Assembly: GCA_018716015.1 (NCBI GenBank)
Contig: DVKM01000099.1
Span: 1 to 32,631, forward strand
Length of the DNA: 32,631 nucleotides
Source of the DNA: Candidatus Enterenecus stercoripullorum
GTDB lineage: Bacteria > Bacillota > Clostridia > Oscillospirales > Oscillospiraceae
Reading direction: 5' to 3'
The stretch's first letter is position 1. Each line of letters opens with the position of its first letter. The position numbers and the translations under genes are program-made. Positions 15,277-24,197 of this stretch are shown piece by piece. The notes under the pieces are model-generated. The model did not search any database. It was not told where the DNA came from and was given only the letters and a program-made list of their open reading frames with translations.

Positions 15277-16391
15277 ACAGTCACTCCTTTCCGAATGATC
15301 ACGGGGGCGGAGGCCAGCCCTTTCAGCTCGGTGCCGGCGGAAATGGTGGCCCACTTGTCCACGATCACGTTCTCCAGTACCGCGCCTTCGCCCACAACAC
15401 TGCCCTGCATGATGATGCAGTCCCTGATTACCGCACCCTTCCCGATGCGCACGCCCCGGGAGAGGACGCAGTTTTCCGCGCAGCCGTCAATGATGCAGCC
15501 GTCGGCAATGATACACCCGGACACGGAGCAGTCCATGCCGTAATAGGTGGGCACCTCGTCGTTGACCCGGGTATAGATGGGGGAATCGGACCGGAACAGG
15601 GACTTGCGCACCTTGGCGTCGGTGAGCATCAGGTTGCTGCGGAAATATTCCGCCACATTGCGTACCCGCAGCACCACATCCTGGCACTGGTAGATGTTGA
15701 TGGACAGCCTGTCCTGGTTGAACTTACGCTGGATAAAGTCCCGTTCCAGGTCGTAGGCGCCCTGGGCGGTGTATTCCTTGATCACCTGGATGAGCAGCTC
15801 CCGGCTGATGATGTAGGTACCCATGCCGGAAAAACTTCCGGCGCTGGCGGGATAATTCAAAGCGCAGGCGGTGGCCTGGCCGGATTCGTCGGCCAGCATG
15901 ACAAAGGTGCAGGGCTCCGTGCTGGTCCCGTCCTCCTTGGTGGCCACCACAGTAATGTCGCAGCCACTGCTGATGTGGGACTCCAGGGCCGGGCGGTAGT
16001 CCATGTTGCACAGCACATGGGCACTGGCCAGAAGCACATAGGGGGTGGTGGCGTCCTGAAGATAGTTCAGGGCGTTGCGCAGCTCGTCCAGCTTACCCCG
16101 GTGCATCTGGCTGAAGCTCTCTGTGGCGAAGGGGGGCAGGAGGAGCAGTCCGCCGTTCTTCCGGTTCAGGTCCCACTCCTGGGCGTTGGCCAGATGGTCC
16201 ATCAGGGAGTGATAGTGCTGCTTAGCCAGTACGCCCACGTTGGTGATGCCGGAGTTGACCATGTTAGACAGGGTGAAATCGATCAAGCGGTAACGCCCGC
16301 CAAAGGGGATGGCAGCCATGTTGCGGTCATGGGTAAAGGCATTGAGTTCGTCATTATACATCTCGGAAAAGATGATACCGGTCATTTTCAT
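15273..16391 (-). CDS. glgD: ADP-glucose pyrophosphorylase GlgD subunit
   Basis: A 372-residue paralogue of GlgC, found in Firmicutes as a partner subunit. The nucleotidyltransferase fold is visible (AAIPFGGRYRLIDFTLSNMV, NSGITNVGVLAKQHYHSLMD) and a left-handed beta-helix follows. The glycine-rich GGxGSRL loop is missing: the N-terminus reads GIIFSEMYNDELNAF. The GlgC motif [10 protein letters not shown] is replaced by SAHVLCNMDY, so the catalytic Asp is gone. This fits a non-catalytic, modulating role in a GlgC/GlgD complex, as described for Geobacillus. ATG 16391 has GGGAGG upstream; an earlier in-frame TTG lacks one. Fifteen bases or fewer separate it from glgC, and it overlaps glgA by four. 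Confidence 0.93.
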   Translation of the reverse strand: MKMTGIIFSEMYNDELNAFTHDRNMAAIPFGGRYRLIDFTLSNMVNSGITNVGVLAKQHYHSLMDHLANAQEWDLNRKNGGLLLLPPFATESFSQMHRGKLDELRNALNYLQDATTPYVLLASAHVLCNMDYRPALESHISSGCDITVVATKEDGTSTEPCTFVMLADESGQATACALNYPASAGSFSGMGTYIISRELLIQVIKEYTAQGAYDLERDFIQRKFNQDRLSINIYQCQDVVLRVRNVAEYFRSNLMLTDAKVRKSLFRSDSPIYTRVNDEVPTYYGMDCSVSGCIIADGCIIDGCAENCVLSRGVRIGKGAVIRDCIIMQGSVVGEGAVLENVIVDKWATISAGTELKGLASAPVIIRKGVTV

Positions 16392-16405
16392 TGTGCTGGC
16401 CTCCC

Positions 16406-17596
16406 TCAAACGATTTCTTTGGGCTTGATGACGGCGCCTGAGGGGATGGTCCTCCTATGGCCCACCACGCTGATGCCCCACTCACCGCCCACGCAGTGCT
16501 CCGGGCGGTCTCCAATGGTAGCGCCGGGCTCGATGACGCACTGCTCGCCGATGATGGCGTAGTTGACGCAGCTACCCCGCTTGACCACGGTGTTGGGCAT
16601 GACCACAGCGCCCACCACGCTGGCCCCTTCCTCCACCACGCACCCGGTGTACAGCACGGAATTTTCAACGGTGCCGTAGATCTCGCAGCCTTCCGCTACG
16701 AAGGAGTTGGTCACCTTGGAGCCCGGGGCGAGCATGCTGGAGGGGCTGGCGTAGTTGCGGGCGTAAACCTTGAAACGGGGGTTGCGGATATCCAGAGGGT
16801 CTTTGGGGTCCAGCAGGTCCATGTTGGCATCCCACAGGCTGCCCAGAGTGCCTACGTCTTTCCAGTATCCCTCAAAGGGATAGGCGAACAGCCTGCGCCC
16901 GTCCCGAAGGAAGGCGGGAATGACGTTTTTGCCGAAGTCGTTTTCCGAGCCGGGATCGGCCTCGTCGGCGATGAGGTACTGTTTGAGCACGTCCCAGGTG
17001 AAGATATACACGCCCATGGAGGCCTGATTGCTCTTGGGGTTGGCGGGCTTTTCCTCAAACTCCGTGATGGCCTGGTTGGCGTCGGTGCTCATGATGCCCA
17101 TGCGCCTGGCGTCATCAGGGCTGACGGTGATGACCGCGATGGTACACTCCGCGCCCTTCTCCTTGTGGAACTGGAGCATCTTGTGGTAGTCCATCTTGTA
17201 GATATGATCGCCAGAGAGAATGAGTACATATTCCGGCTGATAGCGCTCAATGAACGGGATGTTTTGGTAAATGGCGTTGGCGGTGCCCTTGTACCATTGG
17301 TTGTTACTGGTCTTGGTATAGGGCGGCAGCACATGGGCCCCGCCAAAGTTGCGGTTCAGGTCCCAGGGCTGGCCGTTTCCGATGTAGTCGTTGAGTTCCA
17401 GCGGCTGATATTGGGTGAGGATGCCAACTGTGTCAATGCCGGAATTGACACAGTTGGACAAGGAAAAATCAATGATGCGATACTTGCCGCCAAAGGGAAC
17501 CGCGGGTTTCGCGGTGTCTTGGGTCAGCACATATAATCTGCTGCCCTGACCGCCAGCCAGCAGCATGGCGATACATTCTTTCTTTCGTTCGATCAC
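16406..17596 (-). CDS. glgC: Glucose-1-phosphate adenylyltransferase, catalytic subunit
   Basis: A 396-residue enzyme making ADP-glucose and pyrophosphate from glucose-1-phosphate and ATP, the committed step of glycogen synthesis. The pyrophosphorylase loop [14 protein letters not shown] is at residues 12-25, [20 protein letters not shown] follows, and the catalytic Asp is in [10 protein letters not shown]. The sugar-phosphate Lys is in [10 protein letters not shown]. The last third is the hexapeptide beta-helix ([19 protein letters not shown]) that usually carries allosteric sites. The start is GTG 17596, which follows AGGGGGG at a suitable distance. It is the second gene of the operon, 74 bases after glgB, and directly precedes its partner glgD. 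Confidence 0.96.
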   Translation of the reverse strand: MIERKKECIAMLLAGGQGSRLYVLTQDTAKPAVPFGGKYRIIDFSLSNCVNSGIDTVGILTQYQPLELNDYIGNGQPWDLNRNFGGAHVLPPYTKTSNNQWYKGTANAIYQNIPFIERYQPEYVLILSGDHIYKMDYHKMLQFHKEKGAECTIAVITVSPDDARRMGIMSTDANQAITEFEEKPANPKSNQASMGVYIFTWDVLKQYLIADEADPGSENDFGKNVIPAFLRDGRRLFAYPFEGYWKDVGTLGSLWDANMDLLDPKDPLDIRNPRFKVYARNYASPSSMLAPGSKVTNSFVAEGCEIYGTVENSVLYTGCVVEEGASVVGAVVMPNTVVKRGSCVNYAIIGEQCVIEPGATIGDRPEHCVGGEWGISVVGHRRTIPSGAVIKPKEIV

Positions 17597-17670
17597 AAGG
17601 AAGCCCCCCTATTTATACTACTGCTTAATGATGCAAGAATCCTTTTCAGGAAGAATGGATATTTTTTATT

Positions 17671-19644
17671 TTATTTCGGACTACTTCTGGGATGTGCAGC
17701 TTTTTGACCGGCGGTCTTCTTTTCAGAAGTGGAAGCGGCCCTTGTTTGCCCCTTTTTCCCGGAGGCCTGCCGCTCGTAAAAGACGGTGGACAGAGGGGGA
17801 AGGGTCAGTTCCACGGAATACTTACGCCCATGCATGGGGACCGGCTTGGCGGTGACGGAGCGCAGGCGTACGCCGGTGCCCCCGTATTTGGCCGCGTCGC
17901 TGGACAAAACGGGCTTATAGACGCCGGGGCGCTCCATGCCGATGCGGTACTTTTTGCGCTCCACCGGAGTGAAGTTGCACACCACCACAACCTCTTTCCC
18001 CTTGGCGTCTATCCGCCGGAAGGAGATCACGCTCTGGGCCGCGTCGTCGCAGGCGATCCACTGGAAGCCGTGCCAGTCGGAGTCGTTCTGCCAGAGTTCG
18101 GGGTGGTCCAGATAATAGTGGTTCAGGTCCCGGACATATTGCTGGAGTTGGCGGTGCTTGTCATAGTCCAGCAGGAACCAGTCCAGCTGCTTGTGAAAAT
18201 CCCACTCAATGAACTGCCCGAACTCGCCGCCCATAAACAACAGCTTCTTGCCCGGATGGGTCATCATATAGCCATAGAATGCCCGAAGATTTTGAAATTT
18301 CGCATCATAGTCTCCGGGCATCTTGTTGATCAGGGAGCATTTGCCGTGTACCACCTCGTCGTGGGACAGAGGCAGGATGAAGTTCTCTGAAAAGGCGTAG
18401 GTGAGGGAAAAGGTGATGTTGTTGTGCCGGCCTTTGCGGAACAGGGGATCGGTGGACATATAGTCGATCATATCGTGCATCCATCCCATGTTCCACTTAA
18501 AGCCGAAGCCCAGGCCGCCGTCATAACCAGGCTTGGTCACCATTGGAAAAGCGGTGGACTCCTCGGCAATCATCAGTACCGAGGGATCAAAAGTGTAGGC
18601 GGCGGTGTTCATATCCTGGAGGAACTTTACCGCCTCCAGATTGATATTTCCGCCGTCCTTGTTGGGCCGCCACTGGCCGTCCTGCCGGCCGTAGTCCAGG
18701 TAGAGCATGGAGGCCACCGCGTCCACCCGGATGCCGTCGATGTGATAAAAGTCCAGCCAGTAAAGCACATTGGAGATGAGGAACGAGCGCACCTCGCATT
18801 TGCCATAGTCAAAGATCCGGGTGCCCCAGTCAGGGTGTTCCATGCGCAGCGGATCTCCGGGCTCATAGCAGTAACCGCCGTCAAATTCGTACAGGCCCTG
18901 CTCGTCCTTGGGAAAATGGGCGCCTACCCAGTCGATGATAACCCCGATACCGGCACTGTGGCAGATGTCCACAAACTTCATGAAGTCCTTTGGGGTGCCG
19001 TAGCGGGAGGTGGGGGCATAATAGCCGGTGACCTGGTAACCCCAGGAGGGGTCGTAGGGGTACTCACTGATGGGCAGCAGCTCGATGTGGGTATAGCCCA
19101 TGTCGGTGACATAGCGCACGATTTCCCGGGCGGCCTCCTCATAGGTGAGAGGATTGCCGTCCTCGTGGAGTTTCCAGGACCCCAGGTGGAGTTCATAAAT
19201 ATTCACAGGGCTGCTGACCGCCTTCCTGTGGGCCTTGGCCCGGCGGTAATTCCCGTCCGTCCACTGAAAGCCGTCTAAATCATAGACCTTTGTGGCGGTA
19301 TCCGGCCGGGTGCAGGTATGAAAGCCGTAGGGATCGCCCCGAAACACGAAGGAGCCGTCAGGACGCTGGATATAATACTTGTACTCCTCATAGACCTGGA
19401 CGCCTGGAATGAACCGCTCCCAGATGCCGGAGCCGATGGGCTCCATAGCGGGAGATTGGCAGTCCCAGTTATTGAACTGGCCCGTCACCCGCACGCTTTT
19501 GGCGTGAGGGGCCCAAACGCGAAAGATATAGCCTTCCCGCCCTTCTCGGACCTCCCGGTGACAGCCCATAAATCGATAGGCGTCATGACTTTCGCCTTTG
19601 CTGAACCGCTCCAGGGCCGCTTTGAGCTGCGCTGACTGCTTCAT
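17671..19644 (-). CDS. glgB: 1,4-alpha-glucan branching enzyme
   Basis: A 657-residue GH13 enzyme that introduces alpha-1,6 branches into glycogen. A carbohydrate-binding N-terminal domain (FRVWAPHAKSVRVTGQFNNW, residues 41-60) precedes the barrel. The nucleophile is Asp308 in GIRVDAVASMLYLDYGR, the acid/base Glu is in MIAEEST (about 358-364), and Asp429 lies in PLSHDEVVHGK. Conserved region I reads DWVGAHFPKDEQGL (about 238-251), where the family normally has DWVPAHFP or DWVPGHFP, an unusual Pro to Gly change. The last 35 or so residues are a basic, Lys/Ser/Thr-rich tail without a fold. The ATG is nine bases after GGAGG. It is the first gene of the glycogen operon, behind a good promoter. 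Confidence 0.96.
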   Translation of the reverse strand: MKQSAQLKAALERFSKGESHDAYRFMGCHREVREGREGYIFRVWAPHAKSVRVTGQFNNWDCQSPAMEPIGSGIWERFIPGVQVYEEYKYYIQRPDGSFVFRGDPYGFHTCTRPDTATKVYDLDGFQWTDGNYRRAKAHRKAVSSPVNIYELHLGSWKLHEDGNPLTYEEAAREIVRYVTDMGYTHIELLPISEYPYDPSWGYQVTGYYAPTSRYGTPKDFMKFVDICHSAGIGVIIDWVGAHFPKDEQGLYEFDGGYCYEPGDPLRMEHPDWGTRIFDYGKCEVRSFLISNVLYWLDFYHIDGIRVDAVASMLYLDYGRQDGQWRPNKDGGNINLEAVKFLQDMNTAAYTFDPSVLMIAEESTAFPMVTKPGYDGGLGFGFKWNMGWMHDMIDYMSTDPLFRKGRHNNITFSLTYAFSENFILPLSHDEVVHGKCSLINKMPGDYDAKFQNLRAFYGYMMTHPGKKLLFMGGEFGQFIEWDFHKQLDWFLLDYDKHRQLQQYVRDLNHYYLDHPELWQNDSDWHGFQWIACDDAAQSVISFRRIDAKGKEVVVVCNFTPVERKKYRIGMERPGVYKPVLSSDAAKYGGTGVRLRSVTAKPVPMHGRKYSVELTLPPLSTVFYERQASGKKGQTRAASTSEKKTAGQKAAHPRSSPK

Positions 19645-19730
19645 GGCGTATAACCTCCAGATCTGTGGGATATCGTTTGCGCGTTCCCCGTGCCGGGGAA
19701 AACGGAAAAAATTTCTTTGATTCTCTCCAG

Positions 19731-19759
19731 ATTATACTTCATAGAGGAAGTAAAGTCAA
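19731..19759 (-). promoter_or_regulatory. Main promoter of the glycogen operon
   Basis: On the minus strand TTGACT (19754-19759), a 17-base spacer and TATAAT (19731-19736). The RNA would start near 19724, about 80 bases before glgB. A small CCCCG/CGGGG hairpin (19685-19698) lies in this leader. Confidence 0.85.
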
Positions 19760-19860
19760 GATGCACAAAAAGCAAAAGGTATCATTCCTTTGATTTGTGC
19801 TATTGTGTACGAAATGTCAAGAAAAGTTCAAGAAATGGAGATGAAGATTCTGGAAGACGC

Positions 19861-19889
19861 TTGCCATTTTCCCCGGTGAAAACTATAAT
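19861..19889 (+). promoter_or_regulatory. Promoter of the patatin-like gene
   Basis: TTGCCA (19861-19866), a 17-base spacer and TATAAT (19884-19889). It is divergent from the glgB promoter about 100 bases away. The leader is about 155 bases and I see no strong structure in it. Confidence 0.75.
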
Positions 19890-20051
19890 GTGGGAAGGAA
19901 AAGCGGAGCAATGGGCCGGGGAAACGGGTGGGCCTACCGGGAGGACGGACCACGCGGCGGTATCCTCCGGATATCATAGCAGAAATGGCGCACGGCCTTG
20001 GGCGAACGGTGTCGTTGGATCCGGCGCATCCGGCGATAAGGAAGGGAAGTG

Positions 20052-20915
20052 ATGCAAACCATGAAACGGGGGCTTGTGCTGGAAGGGGGCGCGCTGCGCA
20101 CCATCTACTCCAGCGGCGTGTGCGACGGGCTGCTGGAGGCGGGGCTGGACTTTGACTATGTGGTGGGGGTTTCTGCGGGGATCGCCTATGGGGTCAGCTT
20201 CCTGTCCGGGCAATTCGGACGAAATCTGGAGATCGTCACCCGGTATGCCAATGACAAACGGTATATGAGCAAGCGGAACATGCTGCGGCCAGGCAACCGG
20301 CATTGTTACTTCGGCTTGGATTTTACCTACGACGTGATCCCCAACCGTCTGGTGCCCTATGACTATGCCGCCTTTGACCGGTGGCCCGGGATGGCGGAGG
20401 CGGTGGTGACGGACCTTGAGACGGGCCGGGCGGCCTATTTTCCCGTGGACCGCCAGGATAAGCAGTTTATTCTGCTCCGTGCCACCTGTGCCATGCCGCT
20501 GCTGTTCCCCATATTCGACTATGAGGGCGTCAAGTGCCTAGACGGCGGGGTGGCCGACCCCATCCCCTGGAAGCGGGCGCTGGAGATGGGGTGTGACCGG
20601 GTGGTGGTGATCCTCACCAGGGAGCGGGGCTACCATAAAAAGCCGGAGCACCTGATGGGTATGATGCGGGCGGTATACCATCGTTATCCAAAGTTTCTGG
20701 ATGTGATGTCCAGACGCGTGGAGTTGTATGAGCGCAGCCGGGAGGAACTGTTTGAAGCGGAGCGGCAGGGGAAGGCGCTGGTCTACTGCCCGGACTGCAC
20801 CCAGGGATTTTCCAGAACGGAGCGGGATGTGGAAAAAATCCAAGCCCTTTGGCAGCAAGGACTGGACCATGCCCGGGCGCGGGCGGACGAGACCACTGCA
20901 TATCTGCGGGGATGA
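20052..20915 (+). CDS. Patatin-like phospholipase
   Basis: A 287-residue protein of the bacterial patatin family, serine acyl hydrolases acting on phospholipids or other acyl esters. The oxyanion-hole motif is LVLEGGALR (residues 8-16), the nucleophile is Ser41 in the elbow GVSAG, and the catalytic Asp is in LDGGVADPIP. The rest of the catalytic domain includes RATCAMPLLFPIFDYEG. There is no signal peptide or membrane helix, so it is cytoplasmic. ATG 20052 follows GAAGGGAAG; a GTG one codon upstream and an ATG at 20061 are alternatives. It is transcribed alone, divergently from the glycogen operon, and the natural substrate is not evident. Confidence 0.92.
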   Translation: MQTMKRGLVLEGGALRTIYSSGVCDGLLEAGLDFDYVVGVSAGIAYGVSFLSGQFGRNLEIVTRYANDKRYMSKRNMLRPGNRHCYFGLDFTYDVIPNRLVPYDYAAFDRWPGMAEAVVTDLETGRAAYFPVDRQDKQFILLRATCAMPLLFPIFDYEGVKCLDGGVADPIPWKRALEMGCDRVVVILTRERGYHKKPEHLMGMMRAVYHRYPKFLDVMSRRVELYERSREELFEAERQGKALVYCPDCTQGFSRTERDVEKIQALWQQGLDHARARADETTAYLRG

Positions 20916-20983
20916 TTCCGCAATGCCTGGCTGAAGACCGCTTCCTTTTCTCCCAAACCATGAAAAGCGGGGTGAAAAGGGAA

Positions 20984-21012
20984 TTGACAATCAGAATGAA
21001 ATGCGGTATCTT
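20984..21012 (+). promoter_or_regulatory. Promoter of tRNA-Ser
   Basis: TTGACA (20984-20989), a 17-base spacer and TATCTT (21007-21012). The start would be near 21019, about 38 bases before the tRNA. Confidence 0.75.
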
Positions 21013-21056
21013 AATTCAGGCGCTGTATAAAGTGCGTGAGCCGTTTAAATAAATAG

Positions 21057-21145
21057 GCAGCGGTATCGAAGTGGTCATAACGGGGCTGACTCGAAATCAG
21101 TTTGCAGGCAACTGCACGTGGGTTCGAATCCCACCCGCTGCGCCA
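21057..21145 (+). tRNA. tRNA-Ser (anticodon CGA)
   Basis: An 89-base class II tRNA with encoded CCA. The acceptor GCAGCGG pairs with CCGCTGC, the anticodon loop CTCGAAA gives CGA, and the long variable arm TTGCAGGCAACTGCA is typical of tRNA-Ser. The T arm is GTGGGTTCGAATCCCAC. It reads UCG codons. Confidence 0.96.
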
Positions 21146-21180
21146 CGTCGGAGCAAGCGATACAGAGCTTGCTCCGACGT
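21145..21180 (+). terminator. Hairpin directly after tRNA-Ser
   Basis: A perfect 14-bp stem, ACGTCGGAGCAAGC (21145-21158) with GCTTGCTCCGACGT (21167-21180), begins at the last base of the tRNA. The tail TATTGTATG is T-poor, so termination may be completed by the next hairpin. Confidence 0.65.
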
Positions 21181-21192
21181 TATTGTATGAAG

Positions 21193-21229
21193 AAAAAGCA
21201 GACTGCTGCAGGTGCAGTCTGCTTTTATT
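21193..21229. terminator. Bidirectional terminator between tRNA-Ser and dapB
   Basis: GCAGACTGC (21198-21206) pairs with GCAGTCTGC (21214-21222). It is flanked by AAAA on the left and TTTTATTT on the right, so it can end the tRNA unit on the plus strand and the lysine operon on the minus strand. Confidence 0.85.
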
Positions 21230-21250
21230 TATGTTTGACGTGGAGGAGCA

Positions 21251-22003
21251 TTAGAGTAGATGGGACATATCATACAGGCCGGGGGAAGTCACACCGGCCA
21301 AAAACTTTGCCGCCCGCACTGCGCCGGCGGCGAAGACATCCCGGCTGGCGGCGTGGTGGCTGATCTCAATGACCTCGTCCAGCCCGGCAAAGATCACGGT
21401 ATGGTCCCCGGTGATGGTGCCGCCCCGGACGCTGGAAATGCCGATCTCCCGCCGGTCCCGAGGGTTTCGCACGCTGTGCCGGTCGTAAACGTACTGGGGC
21501 TGATAGGGAAGGGCTTGTGACACGGCGCCGGCCAGCATCAGCGCGGTTCCGCTGGGGGCGTCCACCTTCCGGCGGTGATGACGCTCCACAATCTCCACAT
21601 CGAAGTCTTCCCCCAGGCTGGAGGCGGCCCGCTTCACCAGATCCAGCAGGACGTTGACGCCCAGGGAGAAGTTGGCGGACCGGAAAACGGGAATGCGGTC
21701 TGCGGCCCGGGCGATCAGAGAGAGCTGCTCCTCAGAATACCCTGTGGTGGCCAATACCGCAGGGAGAGAATGCTTCAAACAGAACTCCAGAAGTCCCTCC
21801 AGAGCAGAGGGGTGGGAGAAATCCACCAGTACATCCGCCTGGACGGTACAGGCCACGGGGGAGGAAAAGACGGGGAAGCCCTCCCCAGGCTGGCCCAGAA
21901 TATCAATGCCTGCGGCGATTTCCAACTCCGGGTCCGAGGCGCATAGACCCACTACGGTTTGGCCCATATGCCCGTTGCAGCCAGAGACAATTATCCTTTG
22001 CAT
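21251..22003 (-). CDS. dapB: 4-hydroxy-tetrahydrodipicolinate reductase
   Basis: A 250-residue enzyme of diaminopimelate/lysine synthesis that reduces the DapA product with NAD(P)H. The N-terminal Rossmann motif GCNGHMGQTVVG binds the cofactor. The substrate signature ERHHRRKVDAPSGTA holds the catalytic His and Lys. VRGGTITGDHTVIF near the C-terminus is also typical. Length is normal. AGGAGG lies five bases before the ATG. It is the last gene of asd-dapA-dapB, ten bases after dapA. Confidence 0.96.
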   Translation of the reverse strand: MQRIIVSGCNGHMGQTVVGLCASDPELEIAAGIDILGQPGEGFPVFSSPVACTVQADVLVDFSHPSALEGLLEFCLKHSLPAVLATTGYSEEQLSLIARAADRIPVFRSANFSLGVNVLLDLVKRAASSLGEDFDVEIVERHHRRKVDAPSGTALMLAGAVSQALPYQPQYVYDRHSVRNPRDRREIGISSVRGGTITGDHTVIFAGLDEVIEISHHAASRDVFAAGAVRAAKFLAGVTSPGLYDMSHLL

Positions 22004-22013
22004 AGCGGCCTCC

Positions 22014-22901
22014 TTACAGAAGACCCATGCGAGACATGGATTGCTTCAGTGTGGCAAGATTTTTTTCGGACATTTCGCACAGGGGCAGCCGCAGCATGCC
22101 TGCGTTCATGCCCAGTAGATTCATAGCGGTTTTGATGGGGATTGGATTGACTTCGAGAAACAGCGCGTCAATGAGGTCCATGTACTGGATCTGGAGCTTG
22201 GAGGCAGCCTCAAAGTCATTGTCCAGGCACAGGTGAGACATCTTCACCATAACCTCCGGAATAATATTAGAGGCTACCGAGATGACCCCCTTGGCTCCCA
22301 GGGCCATCATGGGCACTACCTGATCGTCGTTGCCCGACCAGATGTAGAAATCATCCCCGCACAGGAACCGGGTGTGGGCCAGCAGGGAGAAGTTGCCGGA
22401 GGCCTCTTTGACCCCGTTGATCTGGGGATTCTGGGCCAGATAGCGGTAAGTCTCCGCGGTGAAAGACACCCCGGTGCGGCTGGGCACGTTGTAGAGGATG
22501 ATGGGCAGATCCACCCGGTCGGCGATGTACTCATAGTGCTTAATCAGTCCTGTCTGGCTGGCCTTGTTGTAGTAAGGGGTGACGTGGAGCAGAGCGTCCG
22601 CTCCGGAGTCCTTGGCATGCTGGGACAGATAGACGGCGGCGGAGGTGTCGTTGCTGCCCGCGCCAGCGATGACCTTCACCCGGTGATCCACCCGCTTGAC
22701 GCAAAATTCTACGGCGGCGATATGCTCCCGGATGGACATGGTGGCTGACTCCCCGGTGGTGCCGCACACGCATACCGCGTCCACGCCGGCGGCGATCTGG
22801 CAGTCGATCTGTTCTCCAAAGGCGTCGTAGTCAATGGCGCCGTGCTCGTTGAATGGGGTCACCAGGGCGGGGCAGGAGCCGGTGAACACTGGAGTTCTCA
22901 T
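22014..22901 (-). CDS. dapA: 4-hydroxy-tetrahydrodipicolinate synthase
   Basis: A 295-residue TIM-barrel lyase that condenses aspartate semialdehyde with pyruvate. Lys165 in GVKEASGN forms the Schiff base, Tyr137 lies in LYNVPSRTGV, and GTTGES (residues 47-52) supplies the Thr of the catalytic triad. The start is ATG 22901, which gives the family N-terminus TPVFTGSCPALVTPF and has GAAAGGG upstream; the frame is open for a further 87 codons without family similarity. It lies between asd and dapB, so the order follows the first steps of the pathway. Confidence 0.96.
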   Translation of the reverse strand: MRTPVFTGSCPALVTPFNEHGAIDYDAFGEQIDCQIAAGVDAVCVCGTTGESATMSIREHIAAVEFCVKRVDHRVKVIAGAGSNDTSAAVYLSQHAKDSGADALLHVTPYYNKASQTGLIKHYEYIADRVDLPIILYNVPSRTGVSFTAETYRYLAQNPQINGVKEASGNFSLLAHTRFLCGDDFYIWSGNDDQVVPMMALGAKGVISVASNIIPEVMVKMSHLCLDNDFEAASKLQIQYMDLIDALFLEVNPIPIKTAMNLLGMNAGMLRLPLCEMSEKNLATLKQSMSRMGLL

Positions 22902-22956
22902 CTGAAACACCCTTTCTTTCCATGAATCGTTGGTCTGCCTGAGGCCGGGAAAGCCA

Positions 22957-24045
22957 TCAGGCTCTAGGCTCAATATAGCCCTCGGCGCACAGCAGCTCGG
23001 CCAGCAGGACCGCGCCACCGGCAGCGCCCCGGAGGGTATTATGGGACAGGGATACGAACTTGTAATCATATTGGGTATCGGGGCGCAGCCGGCCGATGGA
23101 CACGGCCATACCCCCCTCCAGATCCCGGTCCAGCTTGGCCTGGGGGCGGTCGGGCTGCTCAAAGTAGTGCAAGAACTGCTGGGGGGCGGTGGGCAGATTC
23201 AGCTCCTGGGGGCGTCCTTTGAACTTCTCCCAGGCTTGCTTCATTTGGTCCATAGTGGGTTTGTTTTTGAAAGAGACAAAGGCGGCGGCGGTGTGGCCGT
23301 TGGAAACGGGCACCCGCAGGCACTGGGCGGTGATAGCAGGAGGGTCGTCGTTGACGATGATGCCGTTTTCCACCCGTCCCCACACCTTCAGAGGCTCCTG
23401 TTCGCTCTTCTCCTCCTCACCGCCGATATAGGGGATCAGATTATCCACCATCTCCGGCCAGGTCTCAAAGGTCTTGCCCGCCCCGGAGATTGCCTGGTAG
23501 GTGCACACCAGAATTTTTTCAATCCCAAACTGACGCAGGGGAGACAGGGCGGGGACGTAGCTCTGGATGGAGCAGTTGGACTTCACCGCGATGAAGCCCC
23601 GCCGGGTGCCCAGCCGCTTGCGCTGAGCCTCGATGACCTGGATGTGCTCGGGATTGACCTCGGGAATGACCATAGGTACGTCGGGGGTCCAGCGGTGGGC
23701 GGAGTTGTTGGACACCACTGGGCACTCATGCCTGGCATAGGCCTCCTCCAGCGCCTGAATCTCCTCCTTCTTCATATCCACGGCGGAAAAGATGAAGTCC
23801 ACCATGGAGGCGATCCGCGCCACGTCATCCTGGGCGCTGAGCAGCACCATGTCCTTGGCCTCGTCGGGAATGGGGGTATCCATGGCCCAGCGGCCGGCCA
23901 CCGCGTCCTCATACCGCTTGCCTGCAGAGCGGGGGCTGGCGGCGATGGCGGCCAGCTGGAACCAGGGGTGACCCTGCATCAGGGTGACGAACCGCTGGCC
24001 CACCATACCGGTGCCGCCGATGACGCCTACTTTGTATTTTTTCAT
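22957..24045 (-). CDS. asd: Aspartate-semialdehyde dehydrogenase
   Basis: A 362-residue enzyme that reduces aspartyl phosphate to the semialdehyde that feeds lysine, threonine and methionine synthesis. The NADP motif GVIGGTGMVGQRF opens the protein, the catalytic Cys158 lies in KSNCSIQSY, and the base is the His of VSNGHTAAAF. The sequence is of the archaeal/fungal-like type and not the classical Gram-negative one. The start is set at ATG 24045: an ATG six bases earlier sits only two bases from AGGAGG, while this one has eight bases of spacing. It is the first gene of the lysine operon. Aspartokinase is not in the window. Confidence 0.95.
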   Translation of the reverse strand: MKKYKVGVIGGTGMVGQRFVTLMQGHPWFQLAAIAASPRSAGKRYEDAVAGRWAMDTPIPDEAKDMVLLSAQDDVARIASMVDFIFSAVDMKKEEIQALEEAYARHECPVVSNNSAHRWTPDVPMVIPEVNPEHIQVIEAQRKRLGTRRGFIAVKSNCSIQSYVPALSPLRQFGIEKILVCTYQAISGAGKTFETWPEMVDNLIPYIGGEEEKSEQEPLKVWGRVENGIIVNDDPPAITAQCLRVPVSNGHTAAAFVSFKNKPTMDQMKQAWEKFKGRPQELNLPTAPQQFLHYFEQPDRPQAKLDRDLEGGMAVSIGRLRPDTQYDYKFVSLSHNTLRGAAGGAVLLAELLCAEGYIEPRA

Positions 24046-24090
24046 ATCCATGACCTCCTGCCGCCCGAAAAAACTTCCTGAAGATTATGG

Positions 24091-24120
24091 TTGAAAGAGG
24101 GGCGGTTTGTGTACTATAAT
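24091..24120 (+). promoter_or_regulatory. Promoter of the SpoIID/LytB gene
   Basis: TTGAAA (24091-24096), an 18-base spacer and TATAAT (24115-24120), with a start near 24127. It lies inside the predicted leader of asd on the other strand. Confidence 0.65.
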
Positions 24121-24168
24121 GGGGAAAATGGTCGGTTCCCCGGGAAACGGAGAACATCTGTTTTGTTC

Positions 24169-24197
24169 ATGATAACATCAACACGTTAAAGTGTCAA
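24169..24197 (-). promoter_or_regulatory. Promoter of the asd-dapA-dapB operon
   Basis: On the minus strand TTGACA (24192-24197), a 17-base spacer and TATCAT (24169-24174). The start is near 24162, leaving a leader of about 117 bases. Confidence 0.82.

Noticed and set aside
24046-24168. Possible lysine riboswitch in the asd leader
   Set aside because: The leader is about 117 bases, shorter than an L-box of about 170, and the conserved L-box core and a terminator are not seen.
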